Assembly (NCBI GenBank): GCA_041946825.1
Contig: JBHGBD010000052.1
Location: 1 to 19,216 of the forward strand
Source of the DNA: CAZTHM01 sp041946825
GTDB lineage: Bacteria; Acidobacteriota; Terriglobia; UBA7540
Reading direction: 5' to 3'
DNA: 19,216 nt
Below, one piece after another: positions 1-7,260 of this stretch (positions are counted from its first letter, which is position 1; each line of letters starts with the position of its first letter). The position numbers and the translations under genes were made by a program. The notes below the pieces were generated by a model, which had not been told where the DNA came from, searched no databases, and worked only from the letters and a program-made list of their open reading frames with translations.

Positions 1-57
1 TCGAACTCCCGACCTAGGGATTATGAGACCCTCGCTCTACCACTGAGCTACCCCGCC
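1..57 (-). tRNA. tRNA-Met (CAT), 3' end cut off by the window edge
   Basis: Read on the minus strand, the acceptor arm GGCGGGG (57-51) is followed by T8-A9, a D arm GCTC/GAGC, and an anticodon stem AGGGT/TCCCT (one T-T mismatch next to the loop). The loop CTCATAA holds anticodon CAT, and a variable loop and T stem GGGAG then TTCGA follow. The sequence stops in the T loop, so the 3' half of the T arm and the acceptor 3' strand lie outside. The first base pairs with G rather than being the mismatched C1 of initiator tRNA, and the body resembles elongator tRNA-Met. A lysidine-modified tRNA-Ile2 also has CAT, but its acceptor is usually different. Confidence 0.93.
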
Positions 58-104
58 ACTGGATTGCCTCGGTGTGATGCGGCACGGAACGAGGTCTTCT
101 TTAG

Positions 105-134
105 ATACTAGGGGCTTGGCCCACCGTAAGTCAA
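105..134 (-). promoter_or_regulatory. Promoter of the tRNA-Met gene
   Basis: On the minus strand, TTGACT (134-129) matches the -35 consensus in 5 of 6 bases. TAGTAT (110-105) matches the -10 consensus in 4 of 6, and the spacer is 18 bases. Transcription would start near 98, about 40 bases before the mature tRNA 5' end, a normal precursor leader. Confidence 0.6.
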
Positions 135-434
135 GGTTTAGGCCCCATGCTGTTTGAGTTCTGGACAGTATCCCGCCGGTGAACAGGTCCTCCTCAGGGG
201 CCCTTCCCGGTTCCGGCCTCATACTTCTATCAATAACAATCTAAAAGACATATTGTCTCGCCAAAGGCCGCACTGGCATTCACTTTGCTAAGGTCAAAGG
301 CGGAACTCGGAGTCCAACGTTGCCATGCGGCCTCCGAGAGCTTCAGAAGGGGTCTTGCAGGGGGAAAGAGCGAGAGTGCCAAGGCGCCTGCACTTCCTGA
401 GGTCCACACGGGTGGAGGATTGGAAATCTAGTAT
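135..434. other. Intergenic region upstream of the sensor kinase
   Basis: This gap separates the divergent tRNA promoter from the kinase gene. I see no coding frame with protein-like composition. A short AT-rich patch lies around 226-258, with ACAAT and ATTGT in inverted orientation, and the stretch just before the kinase is purine-rich. I could not find a convincing -35/-10 pair for the kinase on the plus strand, so its promoter is unresolved. Confidence 0.4.
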
Positions 435-2897
435 ATGGCCGATCATTACGCTACCATGACCCGCCAACCATCGCCCATGCTTGAGTTGCGAGGACTCTTG
501 TGGTTGGTCCTCACCGGGATTCTGTTTTTCCAGGGTAAACCTGCCTCTGCCGGACTGTGGCTGATTGTCATCGCCTACCTGATCTCATGCGGAGTATTGC
601 TGATCCTCCCAGGCCAATGGACGCGCGGCCCCAAGGTCGGCTACGTCATCTTCTTTGTCGATATGGTCGGTTTGACGGTGCTTCTCCTCTCATCCAACCG
701 CATTCAATCGGATTCTCTCCTTTTGTGGTATCTGACGGTATTTATCGCCACGGCCGGGGAAGATTTGAAGAAGGGCGTGGGCGCGGCGGTTGTGGTGGCG
801 GCGCTCTATTTCTGGCAACACGCTCGTCAAGCGGGCGGTCTGATTTATGACAGCGAAGCGCTTCTGCATCTTCCCTTGTTCTTCGCCACCGCCACTTCCT
901 GCGGCTACCTGGCTCAGCAGGCTCGAGCGCGAGAATCTCTGGCCCGCCAGCGAACCGAAGAAGCCCTCATCGCGTCGCAGGAGAAATACCGGGTCCTCTT
1001 TGAAAATGGCCCGCAGCCGGCATGGGTCTACGACCTCGAAAGCCTCTCCTTCTTGGCCGTCAATGATGCAGCCGTCCAGCATTACGGCTACTCGCGCCAG
1101 GATTTCCTGGGAATGACGATCACGGACATTCGGCCTGAGGGAGAAAGCCTCCCGTTGTTCACAAGTGTATCCCGGCACGGAAACGACCAGAGCCGTGGCG
1201 GAGTCTGCCAGCACCGGAAGAAAGACGGCACCCTGATCGATGTGGAGATCTTCGCTCACCGCATCGAGTTCTTGGGGAGGCCCGCGGAACTCATGGTGGC
1301 AATCGACATCACGGCTCCAAAACGGGTTGAGGACACCCTACGGACGACCAATCAGATCCTCCAGACGCTGATTCACGCGTCGCCGGTGGCCATTTTGACC
1401 TTCGACGTCGCGGGCCTGGTCAAGAGCTGGAATCCCGCCGCCGAGCGCATTTTTGGCTGGACCGGACTAGACGCGCTAGGACTCCCACTCGAGATGTTCA
1501 TCGAGGGAGAATCGGGCGACATGAACGGGTTGTTGCAGCGCATCCTGAGCGGGGAAGTGCTCTCGAACCAGGAGCTATGCGGACGCAAGAAAGACGGATC
1601 GAGCATCAATATCACCGTCTCTGCAGCTCCTCTCTCTGGTCCCGACCGGAGCATCTATGGTCTGGTCATGCTGGCCGCCGACGTCACCGACCGCAAGCAA
1701 CTGGAAGAACAATTCCGGCAGGCCCAGAAGATGGAAGCGGTCGGGCGACTGGCAGGCGGGGTGGCGCATGATTTCAACAACCTGCTGACGATCATCGTCG
1801 GGTACAGCGATTTGCTGCTCGACTCCCCGGGCTTGACGGAGCGACATCGCGACCACGTTGGCCAGATTCGCGGCGCCGCCGACCGCGCGGGCACACTCAC
1901 CCGCCAACTCCTGGCTTTCAGCCGGCGGGAGGTTCAAGCGCCGCAAGTCCTCGAGCTCGACGCCGTCCTAGCCAATCTCCAAAAGATGCTCGTCCGCCTG
2001 ATCGGCGAACATATCGAGTTCGTCGCCATCCCCGGGAGCGGGCCGCACCGAGTCAAGGCTGATCAGGGCCAGGTCGAGCAAGCCATCCTGAATCTGGTTG
2101 TGAACGCCCGTGACGCGATGCCCCACGGGGGTAAGCTCACGGTGGAAACCGCATTCGTGGAACTGACCGAAAACCTCCCCGGAAAACCCTTCTCCGTCAC
2201 GCCTGGCCGTTACGTAACGCTGAGCGTCGCCGACACCGGGTGCGGAATGGATGCCGAGACACAGTCCCACATCTTCGAGCCGTTCTTCACCACCAAGGCC
2301 CGTGATAAGGGAACCGGTCTGGGCCTGGCCGTGGTTTACGGCATGGTGAGTCAAAGTGGCGGATGCGTGCAGGTCTCAAGCGAGCCCGAACAAGGGGCGA
2401 CATTCAGGATCTTTCTGCCGGCGATCGCGGACTCGGATTCCAGCGCCCAACCGAAAACGACCAGCGACGCTCGGGCAGCACAATGCGGGTGGGAGACGAT
2501 TCTTCTGGTCGAGGATGAAGAGAGCGTCCGTTCACTCGCCTCCTATATTCTGAGCGCGCGCGGCTACAACGTTCTCGCGGCGAGCAATCCTGCCGAGGCG
2601 ATCGCCACCTGCCAAGAGTATTCCGGCACGATTCATCTCCTGCTCACCGATATGACCATGCCGATGATGAACGGCCAGGAACTGGCCGCGCATCTCCAGT
2701 TCTGCCTCCCCGACATCAAGGTGCTCTTCATGTCCGGGTACATCGATATGGAGCACATGCCGTTCGATGCTTCTCACCTCTCGGCTCCCCTGCTGCGGAA
2801 ACCCTTTACGCCGGAATCCCTCCTGGCGGAAGTCCGGCGGGTCATCGAAACAAGTCCGCGTGCGGCAGCGGAATCCGCCGCCAGTCTCGCGGCGTAG
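435..2897 (+). CDS. Membrane-bound PAS-PAS hybrid sensor histidine kinase with C-terminal receiver
   Basis: An 820-residue hybrid two-component kinase. Residues about 20-160 hold several hydrophobic segments (around 20-32, 41-58, 68-85, 97-107, 115-127 and 143-158), so the sensor is in the inner membrane. A short coiled linker leads to PAS domains at about 182-295 and 305-420. HisKA has phospho-accepting His445 in VAHDFNNLLT. The ATPase shows an N box (NLVVNARDAMPHGG, about 553-566), G1 DTGCGMD (600-606), an F box FEPFFTT and G2 GTGLGLAVVYG. The receiver (about 687-805) has acidic residues at 693-695, phospho-acceptor Asp739 in LLLTDMTMP, and Lys789. All catalytic residues are present. The ATG at 435 follows GGAGGA at 414-419 at a rather long 15-base distance; ATG 456 is an alternative. 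No cognate regulator is adjacent, so phosphate may go internally to Asp739. The stimulus is unknown. Confidence 0.92.
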   Translation: MADHYATMTRQPSPMLELRGLLWLVLTGILFFQGKPASAGLWLIVIAYLISCGVLLILPGQWTRGPKVGYVIFFVDMVGLTVLLLSSNRIQSDSLLLWYLTVFIATAGEDLKKGVGAAVVVAALYFWQHARQAGGLIYDSEALLHLPLFFATATSCGYLAQQARARESLARQRTEEALIASQEKYRVLFENGPQPAWVYDLESLSFLAVNDAAVQHYGYSRQDFLGMTITDIRPEGESLPLFTSVSRHGNDQSRGGVCQHRKKDGTLIDVEIFAHRIEFLGRPAELMVAIDITAPKRVEDTLRTTNQILQTLIHASPVAILTFDVAGLVKSWNPAAERIFGWTGLDALGLPLEMFIEGESGDMNGLLQRILSGEVLSNQELCGRKKDGSSINITVSAAPLSGPDRSIYGLVMLAADVTDRKQLEEQFRQAQKMEAVGRLAGGVAHDFNNLLTIIVGYSDLLLDSPGLTERHRDHVGQIRGAADRAGTLTRQLLAFSRREVQAPQVLELDAVLANLQKMLVRLIGEHIEFVAIPGSGPHRVKADQGQVEQAILNLVVNARDAMPHGGKLTVETAFVELTENLPGKPFSVTPGRYVTLSVADTGCGMDAETQSHIFEPFFTTKARDKGTGLGLAVVYGMVSQSGGCVQVSSEPEQGATFRIFLPAIADSDSSAQPKTTSDARAAQCGWETILLVEDEESVRSLASYILSARGYNVLAASNPAEAIATCQEYSGTIHLLLTDMTMPMMNGQELAAHLQFCLPDIKVLFMSGYIDMEHMPFDASHLSAPLLRKPFTPESLLAEVRRVIETSPRAAAESAASLAA

Positions 2898-2950
2898 AAG
2901 AAAATCATTCCGACATTCTTGCCCCCCCTCGATGCGCCCCGGGAAGATGC

Positions 2951-3505
2951 TTACGCCAACCGGTAGAACGCCAGCTGCGCGTCGCCGTGGCGGATGAGGC
3001 GGGTCTGGCGAAGGGAGATGTATTCGGTTTCCAGCCTCACATGGCGGGAATGTTCGGCGATCACCAGCGAGGTGGGAAGGAGCAAAGGGCCGCGGCCGAG
3101 TTCGCGCAGCGTCTGATGGTATTCGCGAATCGCATCGTAGGGCGGGTCGAGAAAAACAAAATCGAATTGCTCGTTCTGCTCGCTCAGCCGTTCGAGCGTG
3201 GTGAAAACCGCGGAAGTCAGGAGCTTGAACCCTGAGTCGATCTTCAGGGCGGCGAGATTTTCGCGAATCAGCTCCGCGGCGGGACGATGATGCTCGATGA
3301 AGACCACCTGGCTCGCGCCGCGGCTCAGAGCTTCAAGCCCCACCGCGCCCGAGCCCGCGTAGGCGTCGAGAAAGCGCGAGCCCTCGACCGCCGGACCCAA
3401 AACGTCAAACAGCGTCTCACGCAACTGCTCGGAAGTGGGGCGCAGCTTCCCGCCCTTCAGCGTCTTGATCGTCAACCCGCGGTACTGTCCCGAGATTATT
3501 CTCAT
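2951..3505 (-). CDS. rsmD: 16S rRNA (guanine(966)-N(2))-methyltransferase RsmD
   Basis: A 184-residue class I SAM-dependent methyltransferase, close to the usual length of RsmD (about 190-200), which methylates G966 of 16S rRNA during small-subunit assembly. The N-terminal MRIISGQYRG and RPTSEQLRETLFDVL are hallmark RsmD sequences. Motif I is FLDAYAGSGAVGLEALSRGA (residues 45-64), an acidic residue after beta-2 is Glu71, and the catalytic DPPY is at 120-123. It follows recG on the same strand across a 118-base repeat tract, an arrangement seen in many bacteria. Here coaD, its frequent partner, is absent. No strong Shine-Dalgarno precedes the ATG at 3505. Its 3' end is convergent with the kinase gene, with a 53-base gap. 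Confidence 0.95.
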   Translation of the reverse strand: MRIISGQYRGLTIKTLKGGKLRPTSEQLRETLFDVLGPAVEGSRFLDAYAGSGAVGLEALSRGASQVVFIEHHRPAAELIRENLAALKIDSGFKLLTSAVFTTLERLSEQNEQFDFVFLDPPYDAIREYHQTLRELGRGPLLLPTSLVIAEHSRHVRLETEYISLRQTRLIRHGDAQLAFYRLA

Positions 3506-3626
3506 GTCTCGAATCGGCTCATCGGTTGATCGGATGATCGAGCCATCGGGTTATCCGAAGAAAGCGATGGCTCGACAAACCGATGGTCCGATGTTTCGAT
3601 CTCCCGATCGCCCGATGGATCGATCA
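3506..3626. repeat. Period-8 degenerate tandem repeat between recG and rsmD
   Basis: About fifteen 8-base units, most containing ATCGG or its complement CCGAT. The left half carries the word as ATCGG and the right half as CCGAT, so the tract is a degenerate inverted array. It includes a perfect 10-bp inverted repeat, CGAGCCATCG (3539-3548) and CGATGGCTCG (3565-3574), with a 16-base loop. The recG stop codon (3624-3626) lies inside the last units. The recG transcript would read through it into rsmD. Confidence 0.8.
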
Positions 3627-5747
3627 AGCGATTTGAGCAAGTCCGTACCGTCTTGGCCATTCCTTGCGCAAATAGCTGACATACGCTTCGAATTCCTGGC
3701 GCGAAGGTGGGCGCTCGACGAACTCGCTCGCCTCGCGCTTCGCCCACTCAAGAATTTCCTGGTCGCGCAGCAGGTGGGCGATGCGGAACGTGGGAATCCC
3801 CGACTGGCGCGTGCCGAAAAATTCGCCCGGGCCGCGCAGCTTCAAGTCAATCTCCGAAATCTGGAAACCGTCGTTCGTTTCCGTCATCGTGCGCAGGCGT
3901 TCCGCCGCGACTTCTGAGTATGGCTCCTCGGCAAGCAGCAGGCAGAACGATTTCGCGCTGCCTCGCCCGATCCGCCCGCGAAGCTGGTGGAGTTGCGAAA
4001 GCCCGAAGCGTTCGGCATGTTCGATCAGCATGACGCTGGCGTTGGGCACATCGACGCCGACTTCCACGACGGTGGTTGAAACCAGGATTTGCACCTCGCC
4101 GAGTTTGAAGCGCTGCATCACGCCTTCTTTTTCGTCGCTCGGCAGGCGGCCGTGCAGCAGCCCGACTTTGAATTCCGGATAAACAGTCTGCGAAAGTTGC
4201 TCGTACATGCGCACCGCGGGCTTCAAATCGAGCTTGCCGCCTTCTTCAATGACGGGATAGACGACGTAAGCCTGCCCCCCGGCTTTCACCTTGTCGCGAA
4301 CGAATTCGAAGGCGCGCTCGCGGTCGCGCTCCAGAACCAGGCGCGTCTCGATAGGCGTGCGGTTCGGAGGCAGCTCATCGATCACGGAAAAATCCAGGTC
4401 GCCGTAAAGTGTCAGCGCCAGCGTGCGCGGAATGGGCGTCGCGGTCATCACCAGAACGTCGGGCGGCGGCCCTTTGCGAATCAGTTGGAAGCGCTGCATC
4501 ACGCCGAAGCGATGCTGCTCGTCGATGACGACGAGTCCGAGTTTCGCGAACTCAACGTCCTCTTCGATCAGCGCGTGCGTGCCGACTACGAGATTGATGC
4601 GGCCCTCGCTGACGCGTTGCTTCAGTTCAGATTTCTCCGAAGCCTTGCGGGCGCTGATGAGCAGGTCGATCTTGTAAGGCAACGGCGCGAGGAGGCTCTT
4701 GATGTAGAGATAATGCTGGGTGGCGAGAATTTCCGTGGGGGCCATCAGCGCCACCTGATAGCCGTTCTCCATGGCGATGATGGCAGCCTGCACCGCGACG
4801 ATGGTCTTGCCGGAGCCCACATCCCCCTGCAGCAGTCGGTTCATGGGGCGAGGCGCCCGCATGTCGTCGGCGATTTCCTTCAGCACGCGCTTCTGGGCCG
4901 TGGTGGGATGGAAGGGCAGAATTTTCTTGATTGACTCGCGCACGGCGTCGGTGATGGGGAATTCGATTCCCGTCGCCGATTTCGCCTTGCGCCGCTTGAG
5001 CGCCAGCCCCGCGCCCACGCTGAAGAATTCCTCGAAGATCAGCCGTATTTGCGCCGGGGTGCGGAAGTTGGCCAACTGATCGGTCGGAGCCTTGGAGTCG
5101 GGGAAATGCGTTTCGCGGACCGCTGGCGCGCGCGCGACGAGGCGGTTCTTCTCGCGCACGCTTGCCGGAAGGTGATCCGGCAAATCATCGGTCACCGCGC
5201 CCAGCGCGGTTGCCATCAGCCGGCGCAGCACGCGCGAACTGAGCGCGCCGATTCCTTCGTAGATGGGCACGACGCGATTCACTTCCAGCGATTCCTCGCC
5301 CTCCTCGGTTTCCGGCAGGATTTCAAACTGCGGCTGAATCATCTGCAGGTTGCCCGTGCCGAACTGGTCGTGCTCGACTTTGCCGTAGAAGAAGACGCGC
5401 TGGCCGGGGCGGAAGGTTTTGTGCTTCTCGAGATAAGCCGCGTTGAACCATTTGCAACGCAGCATGCCGCTCTCGTCGCGGCAGGCGAGGTCGTAGATGT
5501 AGATACCGCGCTTGCGCGTGCGCGTCAGGCCGGAGGTCAGCACCTTGGCGAAGACGGTCGTCGTTTGTCCCGGCACCAGGTCGCGGATGCGCGTCACGCG
5601 CGTGCGGTCTTCGTAGCGGAATGGGGTATAGTAAAGGAGGTCTTCGACGGTTTTGATTCCTCGGGTCGCGAGCAGCTCCGCGCGCATCGGGCCGACGCCC
5701 TTCAGGTATTTGACCTCGGATGAAAGTTGGAGGGGCGGGGGTGACAT
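3624..5747 (-). CDS. recG: ATP-dependent DNA helicase RecG
   Basis: A 707-residue superfamily 2 helicase that regresses stalled replication forks and drives branch migration of Holliday junctions. The N-terminal wedge/OB part spans about 1-230, with the family motif LKGVGPMRAELL near residue 15. The helicase core shows Walker A GDVGSGKT (308-315), Walker B VIDEQH (407-412), motif III MTATPIPRT (434-442) and the C-terminal QLRGRIGRG (motif VI). After that is the TRG-like end with DLKLRGPGEFFGTRQSG. Length matches the family (about 690). The ATG at 5747 has no Shine-Dalgarno; a perfect TATAAT ends 8 bases before it, suggesting a leaderless message. The stop codon lies in the period-8 repeat that leads into rsmD. 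Confidence 0.97.
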   Translation of the reverse strand: MSPPPLQLSSEVKYLKGVGPMRAELLATRGIKTVEDLLYYTPFRYEDRTRVTRIRDLVPGQTTTVFAKVLTSGLTRTRKRGIYIYDLACRDESGMLRCKWFNAAYLEKHKTFRPGQRVFFYGKVEHDQFGTGNLQMIQPQFEILPETEEGEESLEVNRVVPIYEGIGALSSRVLRRLMATALGAVTDDLPDHLPASVREKNRLVARAPAVRETHFPDSKAPTDQLANFRTPAQIRLIFEEFFSVGAGLALKRRKAKSATGIEFPITDAVRESIKKILPFHPTTAQKRVLKEIADDMRAPRPMNRLLQGDVGSGKTIVAVQAAIIAMENGYQVALMAPTEILATQHYLYIKSLLAPLPYKIDLLISARKASEKSELKQRVSEGRINLVVGTHALIEEDVEFAKLGLVVIDEQHRFGVMQRFQLIRKGPPPDVLVMTATPIPRTLALTLYGDLDFSVIDELPPNRTPIETRLVLERDRERAFEFVRDKVKAGGQAYVVYPVIEEGGKLDLKPAVRMYEQLSQTVYPEFKVGLLHGRLPSDEKEGVMQRFKLGEVQILVSTTVVEVGVDVPNASVMLIEHAERFGLSQLHQLRGRIGRGSAKSFCLLLAEEPYSEVAAERLRTMTETNDGFQISEIDLKLRGPGEFFGTRQSGIPTFRIAHLLRDQEILEWAKREASEFVERPPSRQEFEAYVSYLRKEWPRRYGLAQIA

Positions 5748-5755
5748 CGGCGCAC

Positions 5756-5761
5756 ATTATA
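5756..5761 (-). promoter_or_regulatory. -10 box of recG, probably leaderless
   Basis: On the minus strand a perfect TATAAT lies 8 bases upstream of the recG ATG, so transcription should begin at or next to the start codon. No good -35 is visible at 16-18 bases, and there is no ribosome binding site. Confidence 0.5.
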
Positions 5762-5782
5762 TCCGCTTGACCTCGCAAAGGC

Positions 5783-5992
5783 ATGAGCGCAACCGCCCAG
5801 CGCTGGCTGAAATCTTTGATTGCCGTTCTAGCTGGAAACGGACTCTATTTTTCCCTGGCGCCGTATTTGCCGGTCTCGGCACGTCATCAACCCCTGCGCC
5901 TGGATTTGGGAATATTGGTGGATTTCTGGTTTTGTCTGGTGCTTTACGGGATTCTCGACTTGGCGCAACAACTCCGGCAACGCAAGAAGTAG
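5783..5992 (+). CDS. Small two-helix membrane protein, unknown function
   Basis: A 69-residue protein divergent from recG. I see two hydrophobic segments, roughly residues 10-30 (LKSLIAVLAGNGLYFSLAPYL) and 45-63 (ILVDFWFCLVLYGILDLA), joined by a short polar loop, with a basic tail QLRQRKK. This fits a two-pass inner-membrane protein with cytosolic C terminus. I do not recognise a named family. The ATG at 5783 has AAAGG only 2 bases upstream, too close to be a normal ribosome binding site, and a stop codon lies in frame at 5768, so the start is fixed to this region. The small gap to recG (35 bases) implies overlapping divergent promoters. Confidence 0.7.
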   Translation: MSATAQRWLKSLIAVLAGNGLYFSLAPYLPVSARHQPLRLDLGILVDFWFCLVLYGILDLAQQLRQRKK

Positions 5993-6364
5993 CGCGTCGC
6001 CCGCGCACAGTCGGTCAAATTGTCCAACACTGACGCCTTGGCGAGCCCCGCCCGGGAGTACATTTCCCTAACGATTTATCCAACCAATAAGAATAAATTG
6101 CTTCACAAGATGCCGCCTCTTGTCGTATTCTAAGCGGGCGTAGAAGTAGGAGTGCAGGGTAGACCGCAATCGAGGAAAGCTGCTAGTGGTCCCCGAAGTT
6201 CACCTCGCATGTAACTCCAGACCGGGATCACGTCGTTGCTAATCCCTGATTCTTCAGGGAATTATAGGACTCAGAAGGCGTCCGGAGAAGTGACAGGAAA
6301 ACCCCCGGCGGCCCCTCAAGTGTCCCCAGGGCTCAGCCGATAAAGGATAAGGAGAAATATCGCA
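5993..6364 (+). other. Intergenic region and long 5' leader of the DUF2582 gene
   Basis: This gap holds a candidate promoter (6102-6131) and then about 225 bases before the next ATG. The leader can form several alternative pairings: GACCGC with GTGGTC (with one G-U), CGAGG with CCTCG, and GGTCCC with GGGATC. It also has a clean hairpin, TCCCTGA (6243-6249) with TCAGGGA (6254-6260) around loop TTCT. It may be a structured leader or a small RNA. I could not match it to a known riboswitch or to 6S RNA. Confidence 0.35.
6102..6131 (+). promoter_or_regulatory. Candidate promoter for the DUF2582 leader
   Basis: TTCACA (6102-6107, 5 of 6 against TTGACA) and TATTCT (6126-6131, 4 of 6 against TATAAT) are separated by 18 bases, in an AT-rich patch of an otherwise GC-rich gap. 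Transcription would start near 6138. Confidence 0.45.
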
Positions 6365-6571
6365 ATGCCAGTGATTGGACAGATTGGTGAAACAGCCGGA
6401 GAAGTCTGGAGATTGTTAGCCAGCGAAGGGCCGCAGTCGGCGGCGCAGTTGAAGAAGAAGCTCAACCCCAAAGGCGAACTGCTCAACATGGCCCTGGGCT
6501 GGCTGGCGCGCGAGGACAAGATTGAGCTGTCGAACGACAAGAAATCCGTCCTCGTGCAATTGAAGCAATAG
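6365..6571 (+). CDS. Winged helix-turn-helix protein, DUF2582 family
   Basis: A 68-residue protein with the compact winged-helix pattern of DUF2582 proteins. An opening helix IGETAGEVWRLLASEG precedes the turn and recognition-like segments SAAQLKKKLNPKGELLNMALGWLAREDKIELS. A beta-wing SVLVQLKQ ends it. Such proteins are presumed to bind nucleic acid or act as small regulators; no reaction is known. AAGGAG (6349-6354) lies 10 bases before the ATG, a good ribosome binding site. A long, possibly structured leader precedes it. The receiver gene follows in the same direction 173 bases downstream and may be co-transcribed. Confidence 0.8.
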   Translation: MPVIGQIGETAGEVWRLLASEGPQSAAQLKKKLNPKGELLNMALGWLAREDKIELSNDKKSVLVQLKQ

Positions 6572-6744
6572 TCTTGATCATCGTCGACAAATCCATCGGC
6601 GGCGCCCGCTCCGCCGAGCGCCGTTCCAAGGTGGTTCCGCGACTTCTGCATCGGGGGGATGTTCCTGACCTTCGAACCCTCGGCAGGCGATTCGCCGGAA
6701 TCCTTTCGCACGGCGCGCGGTGGCGGAACGCCCAGGTGCCCATC

Positions 6745-7200
6745 ATGAACACCGAAATCTCGGCTTTGCTCGTCTATGGCGATGCGCAAGCGTTTCAGCA
6801 CCTGAAGACGGCCCTGCGGGTTCCGGGCATGAGGCTCCGCGAGGCGCGGACCTGCGCGCAGGCCTGCCGCCGAATCTCCGGCGCCAATCCTCCCGGCCTG
6901 GTCTTTACAGACACCTGCCTTCCGGACGGCGATTGGTGCGAAATCGTCCGGGCAGCGCAGGCGGCGCGCGCGCCGATCAACGTCATTGTGGTCTCGCGCC
7001 TCGTGGACATTCCCTTGTACATCCGGGCCATCGAGCAAGGCGCCTTCGATTACATCACTCCGCCCTTTGAGCCGTTCGACCTGGCTTACGTTATTCGCTG
7101 CGCCGCCAGCAACCTTCTGGAGCGGAAAGAAGCCGCAGCGCACGCCCAGGAATCTCCGCAAAGAGCCCTCCCCTCTCCGGCCCTCCAGCCCCAGCATTAG
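6745..7200 (+). CDS. Atypical single-domain response regulator (receiver), missing the conserved Lys
   Basis: The open frame reaches back to 6574, but protein-like sequence starts at ATG 6745, which has AGGTG six bases upstream. The result is a 151-residue protein. It is a CheY-like receiver: the first strand SALLVYGD has Asp13 but only one acidic residue where most receivers have two or three. The phospho-acceptor is Asp56 in VFTDTCLPDGD, and Ser84 stands in for the conserved Thr/Ser. The usual Lys of the KPF motif is replaced by Pro106 (YITPPFEP). Fold and Asp are kept but the normal activation lysine is missing, so it may be a pseudo-receiver or be phosphorylated weakly. No output domain follows; the last 25 residues are a low-complexity tail. 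Confidence 0.75.
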   Translation: MNTEISALLVYGDAQAFQHLKTALRVPGMRLREARTCAQACRRISGANPPGLVFTDTCLPDGDWCEIVRAAQAARAPINVIVVSRLVDIPLYIRAIEQGAFDYITPPFEPFDLAYVIRCAASNLLERKEAAAHAQESPQRALPSPALQPQH

Positions 7201-7260
7201 GATGGGTTGAGCTTCAGGTCAGCCGCGCCCCGGTTTCGCCGGCCGGTGGGTCGGGAGGCA

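Noticed and set aside
4089..4934. A 281-codon open frame on the plus strand inside recG
   Set aside because: It is antisense to a clear recG with intact helicase motifs, and its residue mix is that of a GC-rich shadow frame.
6132..6300. 6S RNA or SRP RNA in the DUF2582 leader
   Set aside because: Some fragments are suggestive, but neither the 6S bubble nor the SRP conserved loop could be aligned.
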